NCBI GenBank assembly: GCA_910585045.1
Contig: CAJUCD010000001.1
Coordinates: 124,001-188,000 of the forward strand
Length of the DNA: 64,000 nucleotides
Direction: 5' to 3'
Origin: an uncultured Bacilli bacterium
GTDB taxonomy: Bacteria > Bacillota_I > Bacilli_A > RF39 > UBA660
In this document: positions 43,773 through 53,081 of the stretch, piece by piece
How the letters are laid out: the number at the start of each line of letters is the position of its first letter
Numbering within the stretch: the first letter of the stretch is position 1
The notes under the pieces: model-generated
Told to the model about the DNA's origin: nothing
Database searches by the model: none
The model's input: the letters and a program-made list of their open reading frames with translations, nothing else
Translations under genes and position numbers: made by a program

Positions 43773-43799
43773 TTACACAATGACTATCGCCAGGTGGAG
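43772..43799 (+). other. Right attachment junction
   Basis: Inner arm GTTACACAATGACTATCGC (43772-43790) followed by core CAGGTGGAG (43791-43799). The arm is the imperfect inverse of the left arm. Confidence 0.85.
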
Positions 43800-44734
43800 A
43801 TGGTGCTGAAATAATTTATTCTTTAAGAAATAGTGATAATTTATCTCGGACTATTGCTAATGAATTTGTTAAATCTGGTCAAAATGTAAGAAAATATTAT
43901 CAAAGAAGATTACCAAGCGATTCTAGTAAAGACTATTATTACATGCTTAGAAATACCCCTAACAATGAATCTATAATTGTAGAATATGGTTTTGCAGATT
44001 CTAAAGGTGATGATGTTAATCAAATAAAAAATAATTGGAAAGAACTTACTGAGGCTGTTGTGAGGGCTTTGGCAAGTTATGTTGGTGTTCCTTATACGCC
44101 TCCAAATGGTCAAGGTAATATGGGCAATTATTATGTAGTAAAAAAAGGTGATACTTTATATGGAATTGCCCGTAGTTATGGAATTAGTTTAGATGAACTA
44201 AAAGCTGCTAATAATTTAACTAGTAATACATTGACAGTAGGAAGTACTCTTGTAATTCCTAGTAAGCAAAACGAAAATACATCACAGGATTATTATATCG
44301 TTCAACCTGGAGATACATTGTATAAAATAGCAAATAAATATAATATGACTGTGAATGAATTAAAGACTTTAAATAATTTAACTAATAATGTTCTCAATAT
44401 TGGGCAAAGATTAAAAGTTGTTAAAAATGATATGCCAGCGGCTAATGTATATATAGTAAAATCTGGTGATTCTTTGTATAGTATTGCTAAACGTTATGGA
44501 GTGTCTGTTGATGAATTAAAACGAGTTAATAATAAGACTAGTAATTTGCTTACAATTGGAGAAAGTTTAAAAATTCCTTTAGATAATCAAGATAATAATT
44601 ATTATACAGTTAAATCTGGTGATTCTTTATGGTCGATATCTCAAAAGTTTAATACAACAGTTGATAATTTAAAAAGGTTAAATAATTTAAATAGTAATAT
44701 TTTAAGCATTGGTATGAATCTGAAAATTTCTTAG
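43791..44734 (+). pseudogene. N-acetylmuramoyl-L-alanine amidase, 3' part with four LysM repeats
   Basis: In-frame continuation of the fragment at 28815: GGDGAEIIYSLRN, SRTIANEFVKSGQNVR, then the catalytic Glu region ESIIVEYGFAD. Four LysM repeats follow, each starting YYVVKKGDTLY, YYIVQPGDTLY, VYIVKSGDSLY or YYTVKSGDSLW, about 50 residues apart. LysM binds peptidoglycan. It has no start of its own at the junction; an internal ATG (43943) could give a LysM-only product without a complete catalytic domain. Confidence 0.93.
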
Positions 44735-44735
44735 A

Positions 44736-44762
44736 AACTTTACTTAATTGTAAAGTTTTTTC
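44736..44762 (+). terminator. Terminator of the amidase
   Basis: AACTTTAC/GTAAAGTT with a 6-nt loop, then T-run. Confidence 0.85.
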
Positions 44763-44827
44763 TTTTAATTTTTTTTAATAACACATATATATGATCCTTT
44801 AAATTAATATTTTGGTGGTAAAAATAT

Positions 44828-44856
44828 TTGACTTTTTAAAATCTTTATGTTACTAT
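44828..44856 (+). promoter_or_regulatory. Promoter of the membrane-anchored hydrolase gene
   Basis: TTGACT (44828-44833) and TACTAT (44851-44856) with 17-nt spacing, 28 nt before the ATG. Confidence 0.65.
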
Positions 44857-44883
44857 ACATTGTAAATTTTTAGGGGTGATTAT

Positions 44884-46158
44884 ATGGCTAGAGGGAGAAG
44901 GGAAGCGCCTAGAAATAAACAGGCCGTTAGAAATAGTTATTTATATTCAGCTGCAAATCAGGATTTAAAAATAAGCGATAATAGTGAAGGATTTGTAGTA
45001 AGTAGAAAATTAAAAGAGAAAAAAAATAAAAAGCAGCCTAGAGCGTGGAAATTTGATTTTTTTAAGAAAAGAAATTTCAAATTATTTTTTAAACTTGGAA
45101 CAATTTTAGTGACAAGTTTAGTGGGCTTAGTATTTTTAGCTAAAGGTTTTAGTGGTATAGTAAGTAATCTTGTGTTTGATAAAAGCGAAGATAATGATGA
45201 TGATTTAGTTAAAAAGCCAAAAACTGAAATGGTTTCGTCAGAAAATAATTCGCATAGTGAAAATACTTTTGATCTTTTTGAAACTTCTAAAATTTTTTGG
45301 GAAAATGGAAAACAGTTAAGTGATTTTATATACAAGCCAATAAATAATAATTATAGCTTGGATGAAGGTATAGAAATAAATTTTGATTTAATGCCTTCAG
45401 CAGATTCATCTCGAACATCAAATGTAACTTTGGATGTTGCTTTATCTCATGTAGAAGCTACACAGTCTGATTTTAATTTTTCAGAACTTACACCAGAAGA
45501 AAAAGTTGATTACTTAATGAATGAATTTGATTTAACTTTAGAACAGTTACAATCAATGCTTGGTGATATGAGTACTCAAGTAGCAAAAGAGCTTGCGCCG
45601 CCTATACAAAAATTAAGTGTTGAATCTAGTTCTTCTCCTAATATTATTCAATTAGATTTTTCAGAATACTATAGATATGAAGGTACTGATGAAGCCTTAA
45701 TGCAGGTTTATAATGTATCACCAGAGGAATGGGTTGTAATTTGTCAAACTTTATTACATGAAGCCGGACCAAAACATGGTTACATTGAGGCATTTGCAGT
45801 TACAACAACCCTTATAAATAGATTAGCGGCACAGCATAATAATATTTATTATATGCTTACTTATAAAGGACAATATCAATCATATTTTGATGGATATTAT
45901 AAAGAAATGGGAGATATCTATCAAGATATATATGCGGATAGTATGGCTGGCATTCGTGATGCATTTTATAATTTTGCTATTAGTCAAAAAAGAATTCATA
46001 ATGATTATGAGTTTAGAACTGGCGGTACTGGTAAATATTCACGATATTATACTGTTGGTGGTAATGAATATGGTATAACTAAATCTGACTCTTTTTATAC
46101 GTATGTAGAATTTGATTTAACACCTTTACAAAATTTAGGGTTGACTTTAACTCCATAA
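44884..46158 (+). CDS. Membrane-anchored protein with SleB/CwlJ-like C-terminal domain
   Basis: A 424-residue protein with a basic cytoplasmic N-terminus (residues 1-75), one membrane segment (LFFKLGTILVTSLVGLVFLA), a low-complexity Ser/Asp/Glu-rich outer linker, and a C-terminal domain (about residues 285-400). The segment VICQTLLHEAGPKHGYIEAF followed by TTTLINRLA resembles the catalytic-Glu helix of cell-wall hydrolase family 2 (SleB/CwlJ), and YKGQYQSY recalls its QF motif. Enzymatic function is thus plausible but not proven. AGGGGTGAT precedes the ATG. Confidence 0.65.
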   Translation: MARGRREAPRNKQAVRNSYLYSAANQDLKISDNSEGFVVSRKLKEKKNKKQPRAWKFDFFKKRNFKLFFKLGTILVTSLVGLVFLAKGFSGIVSNLVFDKSEDNDDDLVKKPKTEMVSSENNSHSENTFDLFETSKIFWENGKQLSDFIYKPINNNYSLDEGIEINFDLMPSADSSRTSNVTLDVALSHVEATQSDFNFSELTPEEKVDYLMNEFDLTLEQLQSMLGDMSTQVAKELAPPIQKLSVESSSSPNIIQLDFSEYYRYEGTDEALMQVYNVSPEEWVVICQTLLHEAGPKHGYIEAFAVTTTLINRLAAQHNNIYYMLTYKGQYQSYFDGYYKEMGDIYQDIYADSMAGIRDAFYNFAISQKRIHNDYEFRTGGTGKYSRYYTVGGNEYGITKSDSFYTYVEFDLTPLQNLGLTLTP

Positions 46159-46234
46159 AATTAAATTTAAATACTGTTTTTAAAATAATTTCTCTTTACT
46201 TAAGAGAAATTTTTAGTTATAATATAAAAGGTAC

Positions 46235-46263
46235 TTGATTAATTTTAATAATCATGCTATAAT
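46235..46263 (+). promoter_or_regulatory. Promoter of the giant coiled-coil gene
   Basis: TTGATT (46235-46240) and TATAAT (46258-46263), 17 nt apart. The predicted start near 46270 supports translation from ATG 46306 rather than 46276. Confidence 0.75.
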
Positions 46264-46305
46264 TTGAAATAAAAAATGTTTTTATGGATGAAAGCGGGAT
46301 ATATT

Positions 46306-49300
46306 ATGGCGAAGGGTAATGGTTCGATAAGTAGTGTAGATATCAATGGTTTTAGCGCAGATTTATCTCCTAAAGCAGTTGATTTATCTAGAAAATTAGA
46401 AAGTTTAAAAGAGTCTCAAAGGGAAATTGAAAAGCAGCTAGCAGAAATTTTAAAACAACGTGACGAGTTAAAAAAAGAGATTTTGGCAGTAGGTGCTATG
46501 GTCAAAAAAGATATTGATCGTACTTTTTCTTTGTATGCACAGAGTTTAATGAATGCATTTAATGGTTTTAGAGATGTAGATAATCCTATTATGCAAGAAG
46601 CAGTAGATGCTAAAGTGTCTTTATTAAGAGATTTGTACGTTATTAATAATACTTTTAATCCTGAAGAAGAAATAGTAATTTTAAGTAATCGAATGGCTGT
46701 TAATGTTTCTCAGGCTGATAAAGCAGAAGAATTGTTAAGAGAAATAAATAAACCATTACCAAATATTAAAGAAGTTAAACCTGAGGTGCAGTCAGTTCCA
46801 AAAGCCTCAAAACCATCTGCTGCAAAAGCCTCTACATCCATTCCTAAAGCTCGAGGACGCAAAGCTCTTTCTCCAGAAATTAAAAGCAATAAGGCTTTTA
46901 TAACAAAATTAGAAAAAGAACTTCAAAAATTGGAGGCTGATTCTTTAAAAAAAGAAGGTATTTTAGAGCCTGCTATTAATGGTAAAGAGATATTTGTTAA
47001 TTTATTACCTGAATATAATGGTTTATATACGGCAGTTAAGATTCTTAGAGAAGCTAATGAAAGTAATTTATCTTTAGTTTCCACTTTAGATGTTGCATAT
47101 TTACCAGAAGATATGCAAGCTGATTTTGAAAAAGCTCTTTCATCTACTACTTATTATAAGAAAAAATATTCTGAGCCACAAAGAATGGTTTCAGAAAATG
47201 CAAGTTTAATAGAAGGTTTAAAAGGATTTTTAAGTAATTTAGAGTCTGATATTCAAAATCATGTTGGTGTAGCAATTCCTAAAAATTCTATAGATAGTTT
47301 TGAACCACTTTCGATTGAAAGTCATGTATTACGTGATAATATTCTAGAGATGATAGATATTCTAAAAGATTCTAAGGGGCAACTTACTAATGTATGGAAA
47401 TTAGGTAATGTAAAACGTACTCATGTTAATAGATTTAAAGAATTAGTAAAAGATTCTTATAAGGCTTTAGCTGTAGTTGCGCCTACTTTTATGGCTGTTT
47501 CAACTGTTAAAGATAATTTAGAAGTTTTAAAAGAATTAAATTCTGGCTTTGGAGATTTTTATCAAGAAAATGTAGATAATTTAGAACGTTTAAATGCTTA
47601 TATTACAAGATATAATATTATTCTTTCTTCAATTGGTTTAGGAGCTAGCAGACTTAAAAAAGCATCTGATGGTGTTTTAATAGATAAAAATTTAATATCA
47701 GAATATGAGCAATCTTTAGAATTATTAAAAGAGAAAACAGTTCAAGAAGTTCCAGATTATTTAAAGAGTATTAACTTAGATTTTAAAGTAAATAATGATA
47801 TATTATATTCTTCAAATACTATAGCTAGTCTTAAATCTTTTATAGAAGATAAAATAGAAGAACAAAGGTTGGCAACTCTTGCTAGGATAAAAGAAACTGA
47901 AAGATCAGAGTTTGTTAGAGATTTAGTTGATAGATATTTTGAAGAATTAAAACAAGGAATGTTTAATAAAATAGTTTTGAATCCTAATTATATTAAGCAA
48001 AAATCTGAGAAACCAAAAGTATTAAAGAGAGTTTTAGAGTTACCTCCTAGTAGAGAAGAAAGAAGAGTTAATAGAGCTTCAAATGTTACTACAGATAAAG
48101 TTATATATTTAGAAGAAAAATCTTTTTCAACTGTATCTGAAGAACAACTTTTGTTCAAATTGAAAGAAATAGCTAAAATTACAGATGAAGATGAAATGAC
48201 TAAAGCTATAGCTGATTTAATAGGCGTTTCAATATCAAGTGAAGTTGAGCAAATAATTGAGGAATATAAAGATTATGTTCCTAAAGATGGTTATGATTAT
48301 GTTTTACCACAAACTAGAGCCAAGGTATTGTTAGAATTACCTTCTAGTAGAATAGAAACAAGATTACAAGAGCTTGGACAAGTAAAATCAGTTTTAGATC
48401 CAAACAAAATTATAGAGTTAGGTGCACTAAGTGGGCTTAGAGTAGGCTTATTGGAATTACCGCCAAGCAAAAAAGAGGTTAAATTAAAGGAAATTTCAGA
48501 ATCAAATCAAATAGCTACTTCAACTAATGTTATAGAATTACCTTCATCAAGTATATTTGAACCTAAAGTATCTGAACCTACTATTAGTCAAACTACTGCT
48601 AATACAGCTGCCGAGACTTTAAAAGAAAGTTTAACTAAACCTCCTGTTTCGTCTATAAGTCAGGAAGCTAGTGGGGTTGTTAAAGCAAAAACTGTAGATG
48701 AGTTAGTTTTGCTTATTGAGTCTTATAATAAAGGCGCGGGTGTAGTTAATGCGCCAAGTGCAATTTCTGAAGAAAGCCAAGAAAAAGTTAGTTTGATTAC
48801 TGATAAACTTCAAGCTATATTAGATATTAAAGATGCTAAAGTTCGTTCAGAAGCAATTAGGAATTTTAGAGTTAAAGAACCTGATATTTCAGTAAGATCT
48901 GTAGAAAATATTTTGGAAGAAGTCCATAATTATTATGATGTGGTATTTAATGGTGAAAATAAAGAACTTATTGCTAATCCTTTATCTCAACATGCGAATA
49001 AGTTAATTGCTTTATTGTATTCAGTAAATCCTGATGATAGAAATCGTTTAATTTCTGAATTATCATTATTTAGTCCTGAAGGTTCTCGTGAGTTAAGTGA
49101 GATAATTGATAGAGTAGAAAATTATAATCGTGTTCCAGTAGAACCTAAGAAGAAGTTAACTGAGAAAGAATTAAGTGAGAAGTTATTGGCTGCTTTAAAT
49201 TCAAATGATGAAAATCAATTAAAAGATTTTTCAATATTTGGAGATTTAGGAGTAAGAAGAATTAATCCAGAATCTAGTACCTTTGATTATAATTTATTGA

Positions 49301-50145
49301 CTCCTGCTACGGAAAGTGCTGTAATAGCTAATTTTGAACCTGATGGTGGTTTAAGATATAAATTAAGAAGACTTACTGAAAAAGCTTCTGGTAAAATAAA
49401 AGCAAAATGGAATAGTTTAGTAGAAGTTGGATTAAAAAACTGTTCGCCAGAAATGACAGCATTTGATACTACTAAACAAGTTCTTAATAATATTAGAACA
49501 CAAGTTGATGACAGTTTAAATGAGGCTACATATGGTGGAGATTCAAGTGATTTATCTGTTCCAACACTTCCAGGTGAGATTATTGCAAATAGTGCAAATT
49601 GTACTCCAGAGAAAGCTATAGAAAATTATAGATTTGTAATTATGGAGTTGAGCAGTTATCTTGATAAGGCAAGAGAAGCTGTAGATACTGAATTAGATCG
49701 CTATCCAAATCATCTTTGTACTGCTAAAAAAGCAAGAGTTCAAGATTTAAAATTACGCATTAATTTATGTAAAGAAAGAATTGCTTTATTGTTAATAGAT
49801 TATTATGATAAAGCCAAGAAAGCTAATGATAATAATACTGCAAAAAGAATAGCAGCTTATATATTTTCTTTAACATATGTTGATATGTTAGTATATGATA
49901 GTTTAGAAGAAGCTAAAACTGCTGTTAGTAGTATGATGTCCTTAACAGATGAAGAATTACATTCAGAATTGGTTTTGAGTAGACAAGCTATAGAAAGTGT
50001 TATTAAGAGTTTCCCAAAATATGGTGTTGATGAAAGAGATTCATATTATTTAAGTGTTTTAGAAGGTGCAATTAATAATTTATCTAATGATGCAAGATAT
50101 AGATTATCAGATAGTTTACCATATGTATTAAGCAGAAAAGTTTAA
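46306..50145 (+). CDS. Giant coiled-coil hypothetical protein with LELPPS repeats
   Basis: A 1,279-residue protein that I do not recognise. There is no signal peptide or membrane segment, so it is probably cytoplasmic. Residues ~20-60 are a charged coiled coil (LESLKESQREIEKQLAEIL); a Pro/Ala/Lys/Ser linker follows (~165-195); the middle has four degenerate copies of LELPPS(R/K)xE at about residues 576, 675, 716 and 743 (ELPPSREER, ELPSSRIET, ELPPSKKEV, ELPSSSIFE); the rest is helical. It could be a scaffold. It has its own promoter and a terminator after it. Confidence 0.75.
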   Translation: MAKGNGSISSVDINGFSADLSPKAVDLSRKLESLKESQREIEKQLAEILKQRDELKKEILAVGAMVKKDIDRTFSLYAQSLMNAFNGFRDVDNPIMQEAVDAKVSLLRDLYVINNTFNPEEEIVILSNRMAVNVSQADKAEELLREINKPLPNIKEVKPEVQSVPKASKPSAAKASTSIPKARGRKALSPEIKSNKAFITKLEKELQKLEADSLKKEGILEPAINGKEIFVNLLPEYNGLYTAVKILREANESNLSLVSTLDVAYLPEDMQADFEKALSSTTYYKKKYSEPQRMVSENASLIEGLKGFLSNLESDIQNHVGVAIPKNSIDSFEPLSIESHVLRDNILEMIDILKDSKGQLTNVWKLGNVKRTHVNRFKELVKDSYKALAVVAPTFMAVSTVKDNLEVLKELNSGFGDFYQENVDNLERLNAYITRYNIILSSIGLGASRLKKASDGVLIDKNLISEYEQSLELLKEKTVQEVPDYLKSINLDFKVNNDILYSSNTIASLKSFIEDKIEEQRLATLARIKETERSEFVRDLVDRYFEELKQGMFNKIVLNPNYIKQKSEKPKVLKRVLELPPSREERRVNRASNVTTDKVIYLEEKSFSTVSEEQLLFKLKEIAKITDEDEMTKAIADLIGVSISSEVEQIIEEYKDYVPKDGYDYVLPQTRAKVLLELPSSRIETRLQELGQVKSVLDPNKIIELGALSGLRVGLLELPPSKKEVKLKEISESNQIATSTNVIELPSSSIFEPKVSEPTISQTTANTAAETLKESLTKPPVSSISQEASGVVKAKTVDELVLLIESYNKGAGVVNAPSAISEESQEKVSLITDKLQAILDIKDAKVRSEAIRNFRVKEPDISVRSVENILEEVHNYYDVVFNGENKELIANPLSQHANKLIALLYSVNPDDRNRLISELSLFSPEGSRELSEIIDRVENYNRVPVEPKKKLTEKELSEKLLAALNSNDENQLKDFSIFGDLGVRRINPESSTFDYNLLTPATESAVIANFEPDGGLRYKLRRLTEKASGKIKAKWNSLVEVGLKNCSPEMTAFDTTKQVLNNIRTQVDDSLNEATYGGDSSDLSVPTLPGEIIANSANCTPEKAIENYRFVIMELSSYLDKAREAVDTELDRYPNHLCTAKKARVQDLKLRINLCKERIALLLIDYYDKAKKANDNNTAKRIAAYIFSLTYVDMLVYDSLEEAKTAVSSMMSLTDEELHSELVLSRQAIESVIKSFPKYGVDERDSYYLSVLEGAINNLSNDARYRLSDSLPYVLSRKV

Positions 50146-50177
50146 AAAAAGATTCTACATTTTAGTAGAATTTTTTT
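50145..50177. terminator. Bidirectional terminator between the giant gene and the Crp/Fnr gene
   Basis: ATTCTAC/GTAGAAT (50152-50158, 50165-50171) flanked by A7 and T7, serving both converging genes. Confidence 0.88.
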
Positions 50178-50805
50178 AGTATAATAATTTAATTCTTTTT
50201 CCTTTAATTTCGATAAATCCTTCTTCTTTTAAATATTTTAATTCTCTGGACATTGCGCTTCGATCAATAGCAAGATAATCTGCTAAATCTGTAAAATTAA
50301 AAGGAAGATATATGTATTTAGAATTATGTTTTTTGGAGATGATTTTAAAGTATTCTAAGAGTTTATTACGAATAGTTTTTTTGGTTAGTATTTCTATTCT
50401 TTCGTTTTTTTCTTGAATTTTTTTGGATGTTATTTGAAGAAGGTTCTTTATAAATTGGTTATAGAAAGATTTATTTGTTAAGTTACAATTAATTATATTA
50501 TCATAATCGATTATAATTATTTCGGTATCTTCTTTTGCTATTATTTCATATTCTTTATTTTTAAGTGAACTTATGAATGAGCCAAAAACATCTTGTTCTT
50601 CAAGCTCTTCTATTATTGTCCGTATTCCATTGTGATCTGTTCTAATAATTTGGAGATAACCGCTTGTAATAATGCCAACTATATTGTCATTTTTTATTAC
50701 AGATAATATGGTACTATCTTTTTTAAAGTGTAAAGTATTTGCTTCTAGCATAAGTAGTAGTTTCTCTTTGTTTTTACTATTAATATTATCAAATAAATAT
50801 GTCAT
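50176..50805 (-). CDS. Crp/Fnr-family transcription regulator
   Basis: A 209-residue regulator with an N-terminal cyclic-nucleotide-binding-type beta-barrel (GIITSGYLQIIRTD, EQDVFGSF) and a C-terminal winged helix with recognition helix DRSAMSRELKYLKEEG. There is only one cysteine (in IINCNLT), so it cannot carry an FNR-type Fe-S cluster; its signal is unknown. It is divergent from nrdD, with a perfect 16-bp palindrome between them, which suggests it controls nrdD. Confidence 0.9.
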   Translation of the reverse strand: MTYLFDNINSKNKEKLLLMLEANTLHFKKDSTILSVIKNDNIVGIITSGYLQIIRTDHNGIRTIIEELEEQDVFGSFISSLKNKEYEIIAKEDTEIIIIDYDNIINCNLTNKSFYNQFIKNLLQITSKKIQEKNERIEILTKKTIRNKLLEYFKIISKKHNSKYIYLPFNFTDLADYLAIDRSAMSRELKYLKEEGFIEIKGKRIKLLY

Positions 50806-50844
50806 TTTACACCTCTTATTAAAATAATATCAAATTTTGTTAAA

Positions 50845-50888
50845 TGTTGCAATTGCAACAATGTGTATTTTTTAAGATATGCTATACT
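50845..50888 (+). promoter_or_regulatory. Crp/Fnr-type operator and nrdD promoter
   Basis: TGTTGCAATTGCAACA (50845-50860) is a perfect 16-bp palindrome. A -10 element TATACT lies at 50883-50888, with no good -35 at the proper distance. The transcript would start near 50894, placing the palindrome centre at about -41.5, the classic position for a class II Crp/Fnr activator. Confidence 0.72.
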
Positions 50889-50919
50889 TAATTTGTTGTG
50901 AAGGAAGGATGAGTGTAGT

Positions 50920-53079
50920 ATGAAAATAATAAAAAGAGATGGACATATGGTAGATTATTCTCCAGAAAAGATAGAGAATGCTATCATGAAAGCTAATTTG
51001 GAGGTAGAAGAAGAAGATCAAGCTTCACATACTCAAATTAGAAATATTGTTAAATATATTGAAAATCTTGGTAAAAAAAGAATGCTTGTTGAGGATATTC
51101 AAGATATTATTGAAAGAAAATTAATGAGTATAGGTAAATATGAATTAGCTAAAAAATATATTACTTATAGATATACAAGAGAATTAGTACGTAAAAGTAA
51201 TACAACAGATTTAGCTATTAAAGAACTGATAGATGGAGAAAGTGAATATTGGAGTACTGAGAATTCTAATAAAGATGCTAAAGTAGTTACTACTCAAAGG
51301 GATTATTTAGCTGGTATTACAAGTACTGATATTACTAGAAGATTTTTACTTCCTGATGATATTGTAAGAGCTCATGATGCTGGTATAATTCATTTCCATG
51401 ATGCAGATTACTTTGCTCAAAATGCGTTGCATAATTGTGATTTGATAAATTTAGATGATATGCTTCAAAATGGAACTAATATAAATGGTGTTATGATTGA
51501 GAAACCTCATAGATTTTTAACTGCTATGACTATTGCGACTCAACTTATAACAGCAGTAAATTCTAGTCAGTATGGAGGATGTACAATTACTCTTACTCAT
51601 TTGGCACCTTTTGTTAAAGAAAGTTATAAACGCTATTTAGATATTTATAAAAAGAGAAAGTTTACTAAAGCTGATTGTGAAAAATATGCTAAAGAAGATT
51701 TAGCTAAAGAGATAAAAGATGGTGTGCAAACTTTTCAATATCAAATTAATTCAATGACTACTACTAATGGACAAGCACCTTTCTTAAGTGTATGTTTATA
51801 TTTGGGCGAGACTACTGAATATAAAGAAGAACTTGCAATGATAATTGAAGAAGTATTAAAGCAACGTATTGAAGGTATGAAAAATGAAAAGGGAGTTTAT
51901 ATTACACCAGCATTTCCAAAACTTTTATATGTATTAGAAGAAGATAATATAAATGAAGATAGTAAATATTGGTATTTAACTAAGTTAGCAGCAGAATGTA
52001 CTGCTAAGAGAATGGTTCCAGATTATATTTCTGAGAAAATTATGAAGGAACTTAAAATTGATAAAAATGGTGATGGCCAATGTTATCCATGTATGGGCTG
52101 TCGTTCATTTTTAACTCCTTATGTTGATGAGAAAGGTAAACCTAAGTATTATGGTAGATTTAATCAAGGAGTTGTAACAATAAATTTAGTAGATATTGCA
52201 TTGTCTAGTGATAAAGATATGGATAGTTTTTGGAAAATATTTGAAGATAGATTAGATATGTGTCATAGAGCTTTACAAATAAGACATAAAAGACTTAGTA
52301 AGGCAACTAGTGATGTAGCTCCTATTTTATGGCAGCATGGAGCTTTAGCTAGACTTAAAAAGGGTGAATCTATTCATGATTTATTACATCATGGCTATTC
52401 TACTATTAGTTTGGGTTATGCAGGATTGTATGAATGCGTTAAATTTATGACAGGTCATTCTCATACAGATAATGGTGAAGGTAAAGAATTTGGGTTACAA
52501 GTTATGCGTAAGCTTAATGATGCTTGTAAAGAATGGAAAGCTTTAGAAGATATTGATTATAGTGTTTATGGAACTCCAATTGAATCTACTACATATAAAT
52601 TTGCTAAAGCATTAAGAGAACGTTTTGGAATAATTAAAGGGATTACAGATAGAGATTATATTACTAATTCTTATCATGTTCCTGTTTTTGAGGAGATTGA
52701 TGCTTTTACTAAGTTGAAACTTGAAAGTGAATTCCAAGCTTTAAGTCCAGGAGGGGCAATTTCTTATATTGAAACACCTAATTTAACTAATAATTTAGAA
52801 GCTGTTATGGAAGTTATTAAGTTTATTTATGATAATATTATGTATGCGGAACTTAATACTAAATCAGATTATTGTCATGAATGTGGTTATACAGGTGAAA
52901 TATTAATAGATGAGAATTTAGATTGGTATTGCCCAAATTGTGGAAATAAAGATCATGATAAATTAAATGTTGCAAGACGTACTTGTGGATATATTGGTAC
53001 TAATTTTTGGAATAAGGGAAGAACACAAGAAATAAAAGAAAGAGTAATTCATATTGATAATAAAGACGTTGAGGAATAA
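50920..53079 (+). CDS. nrdD: Anaerobic ribonucleoside-triphosphate reductase
   Basis: NrdD makes dNTPs from NTPs without oxygen, using a glycyl radical. The N-terminal ATP-cone (IKRDGHMVDYSPEKIENAIM) is present, and the C-terminus has a zinc site (YCHECGYTG, YCPNCGNKD) and the glycyl-radical loop RRTCGYIGTNFW. It has 719 residues, typical. AGGAAGGATG precedes the ATG. NrdG, its activase, starts 3 nt downstream. Confidence 0.97.
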   Translation: MKIIKRDGHMVDYSPEKIENAIMKANLEVEEEDQASHTQIRNIVKYIENLGKKRMLVEDIQDIIERKLMSIGKYELAKKYITYRYTRELVRKSNTTDLAIKELIDGESEYWSTENSNKDAKVVTTQRDYLAGITSTDITRRFLLPDDIVRAHDAGIIHFHDADYFAQNALHNCDLINLDDMLQNGTNINGVMIEKPHRFLTAMTIATQLITAVNSSQYGGCTITLTHLAPFVKESYKRYLDIYKKRKFTKADCEKYAKEDLAKEIKDGVQTFQYQINSMTTTNGQAPFLSVCLYLGETTEYKEELAMIIEEVLKQRIEGMKNEKGVYITPAFPKLLYVLEEDNINEDSKYWYLTKLAAECTAKRMVPDYISEKIMKELKIDKNGDGQCYPCMGCRSFLTPYVDEKGKPKYYGRFNQGVVTINLVDIALSSDKDMDSFWKIFEDRLDMCHRALQIRHKRLSKATSDVAPILWQHGALARLKKGESIHDLLHHGYSTISLGYAGLYECVKFMTGHSHTDNGEGKEFGLQVMRKLNDACKEWKALEDIDYSVYGTPIESTTYKFAKALRERFGIIKGITDRDYITNSYHVPVFEEIDAFTKLKLESEFQALSPGGAISYIETPNLTNNLEAVMEVIKFIYDNIMYAELNTKSDYCHECGYTGEILIDENLDWYCPNCGNKDHDKLNVARRTCGYIGTNFWNKGRTQEIKERVIHIDNKDVEE

Positions 53080-53081
53080 TT

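Larger units (their letters stand above)
29080..43790. mobile_element. 14.7 kb integrated element with serine recombinase and defence cargo
   Basis: The ends share CAGGTGGAG (29080-29088 and 43791-43799). Joining the flanks at this repeat gives GCA-GGT-GGA-GAT-GGT, an uninterrupted amidase frame. Just inside, GAGATAATCGTTGTGTAAC (29089-29107) and the complement of 43772-43790 match at 16 of 19 bases, the two arms expected of a serine-integrase phage-type site. The recombinase is at 40821-42407. Cargo: HTH protein, AbiEi/AbiEii, fic remnant, AbrB-like protein, type I restriction operon with PrrC-like nuclease, replication-type HTH protein, microproteins, KAP NTPase. No relaxase, coupling protein or secretion ATPase is present, so it is not self-conjugative. 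Confidence 0.92.

Noticed and set aside
29080..43790. Self-transmissible conjugative element
   Set aside because: No relaxase, VirB4-like ATPase or coupling protein reading frame is present. It can at most be mobilised by others.
43943..44734. Stand-alone LysM protein gene
   Set aside because: The frame is open upstream to the attachment core and continues the amidase domain. It is the 3' half of the split gene.
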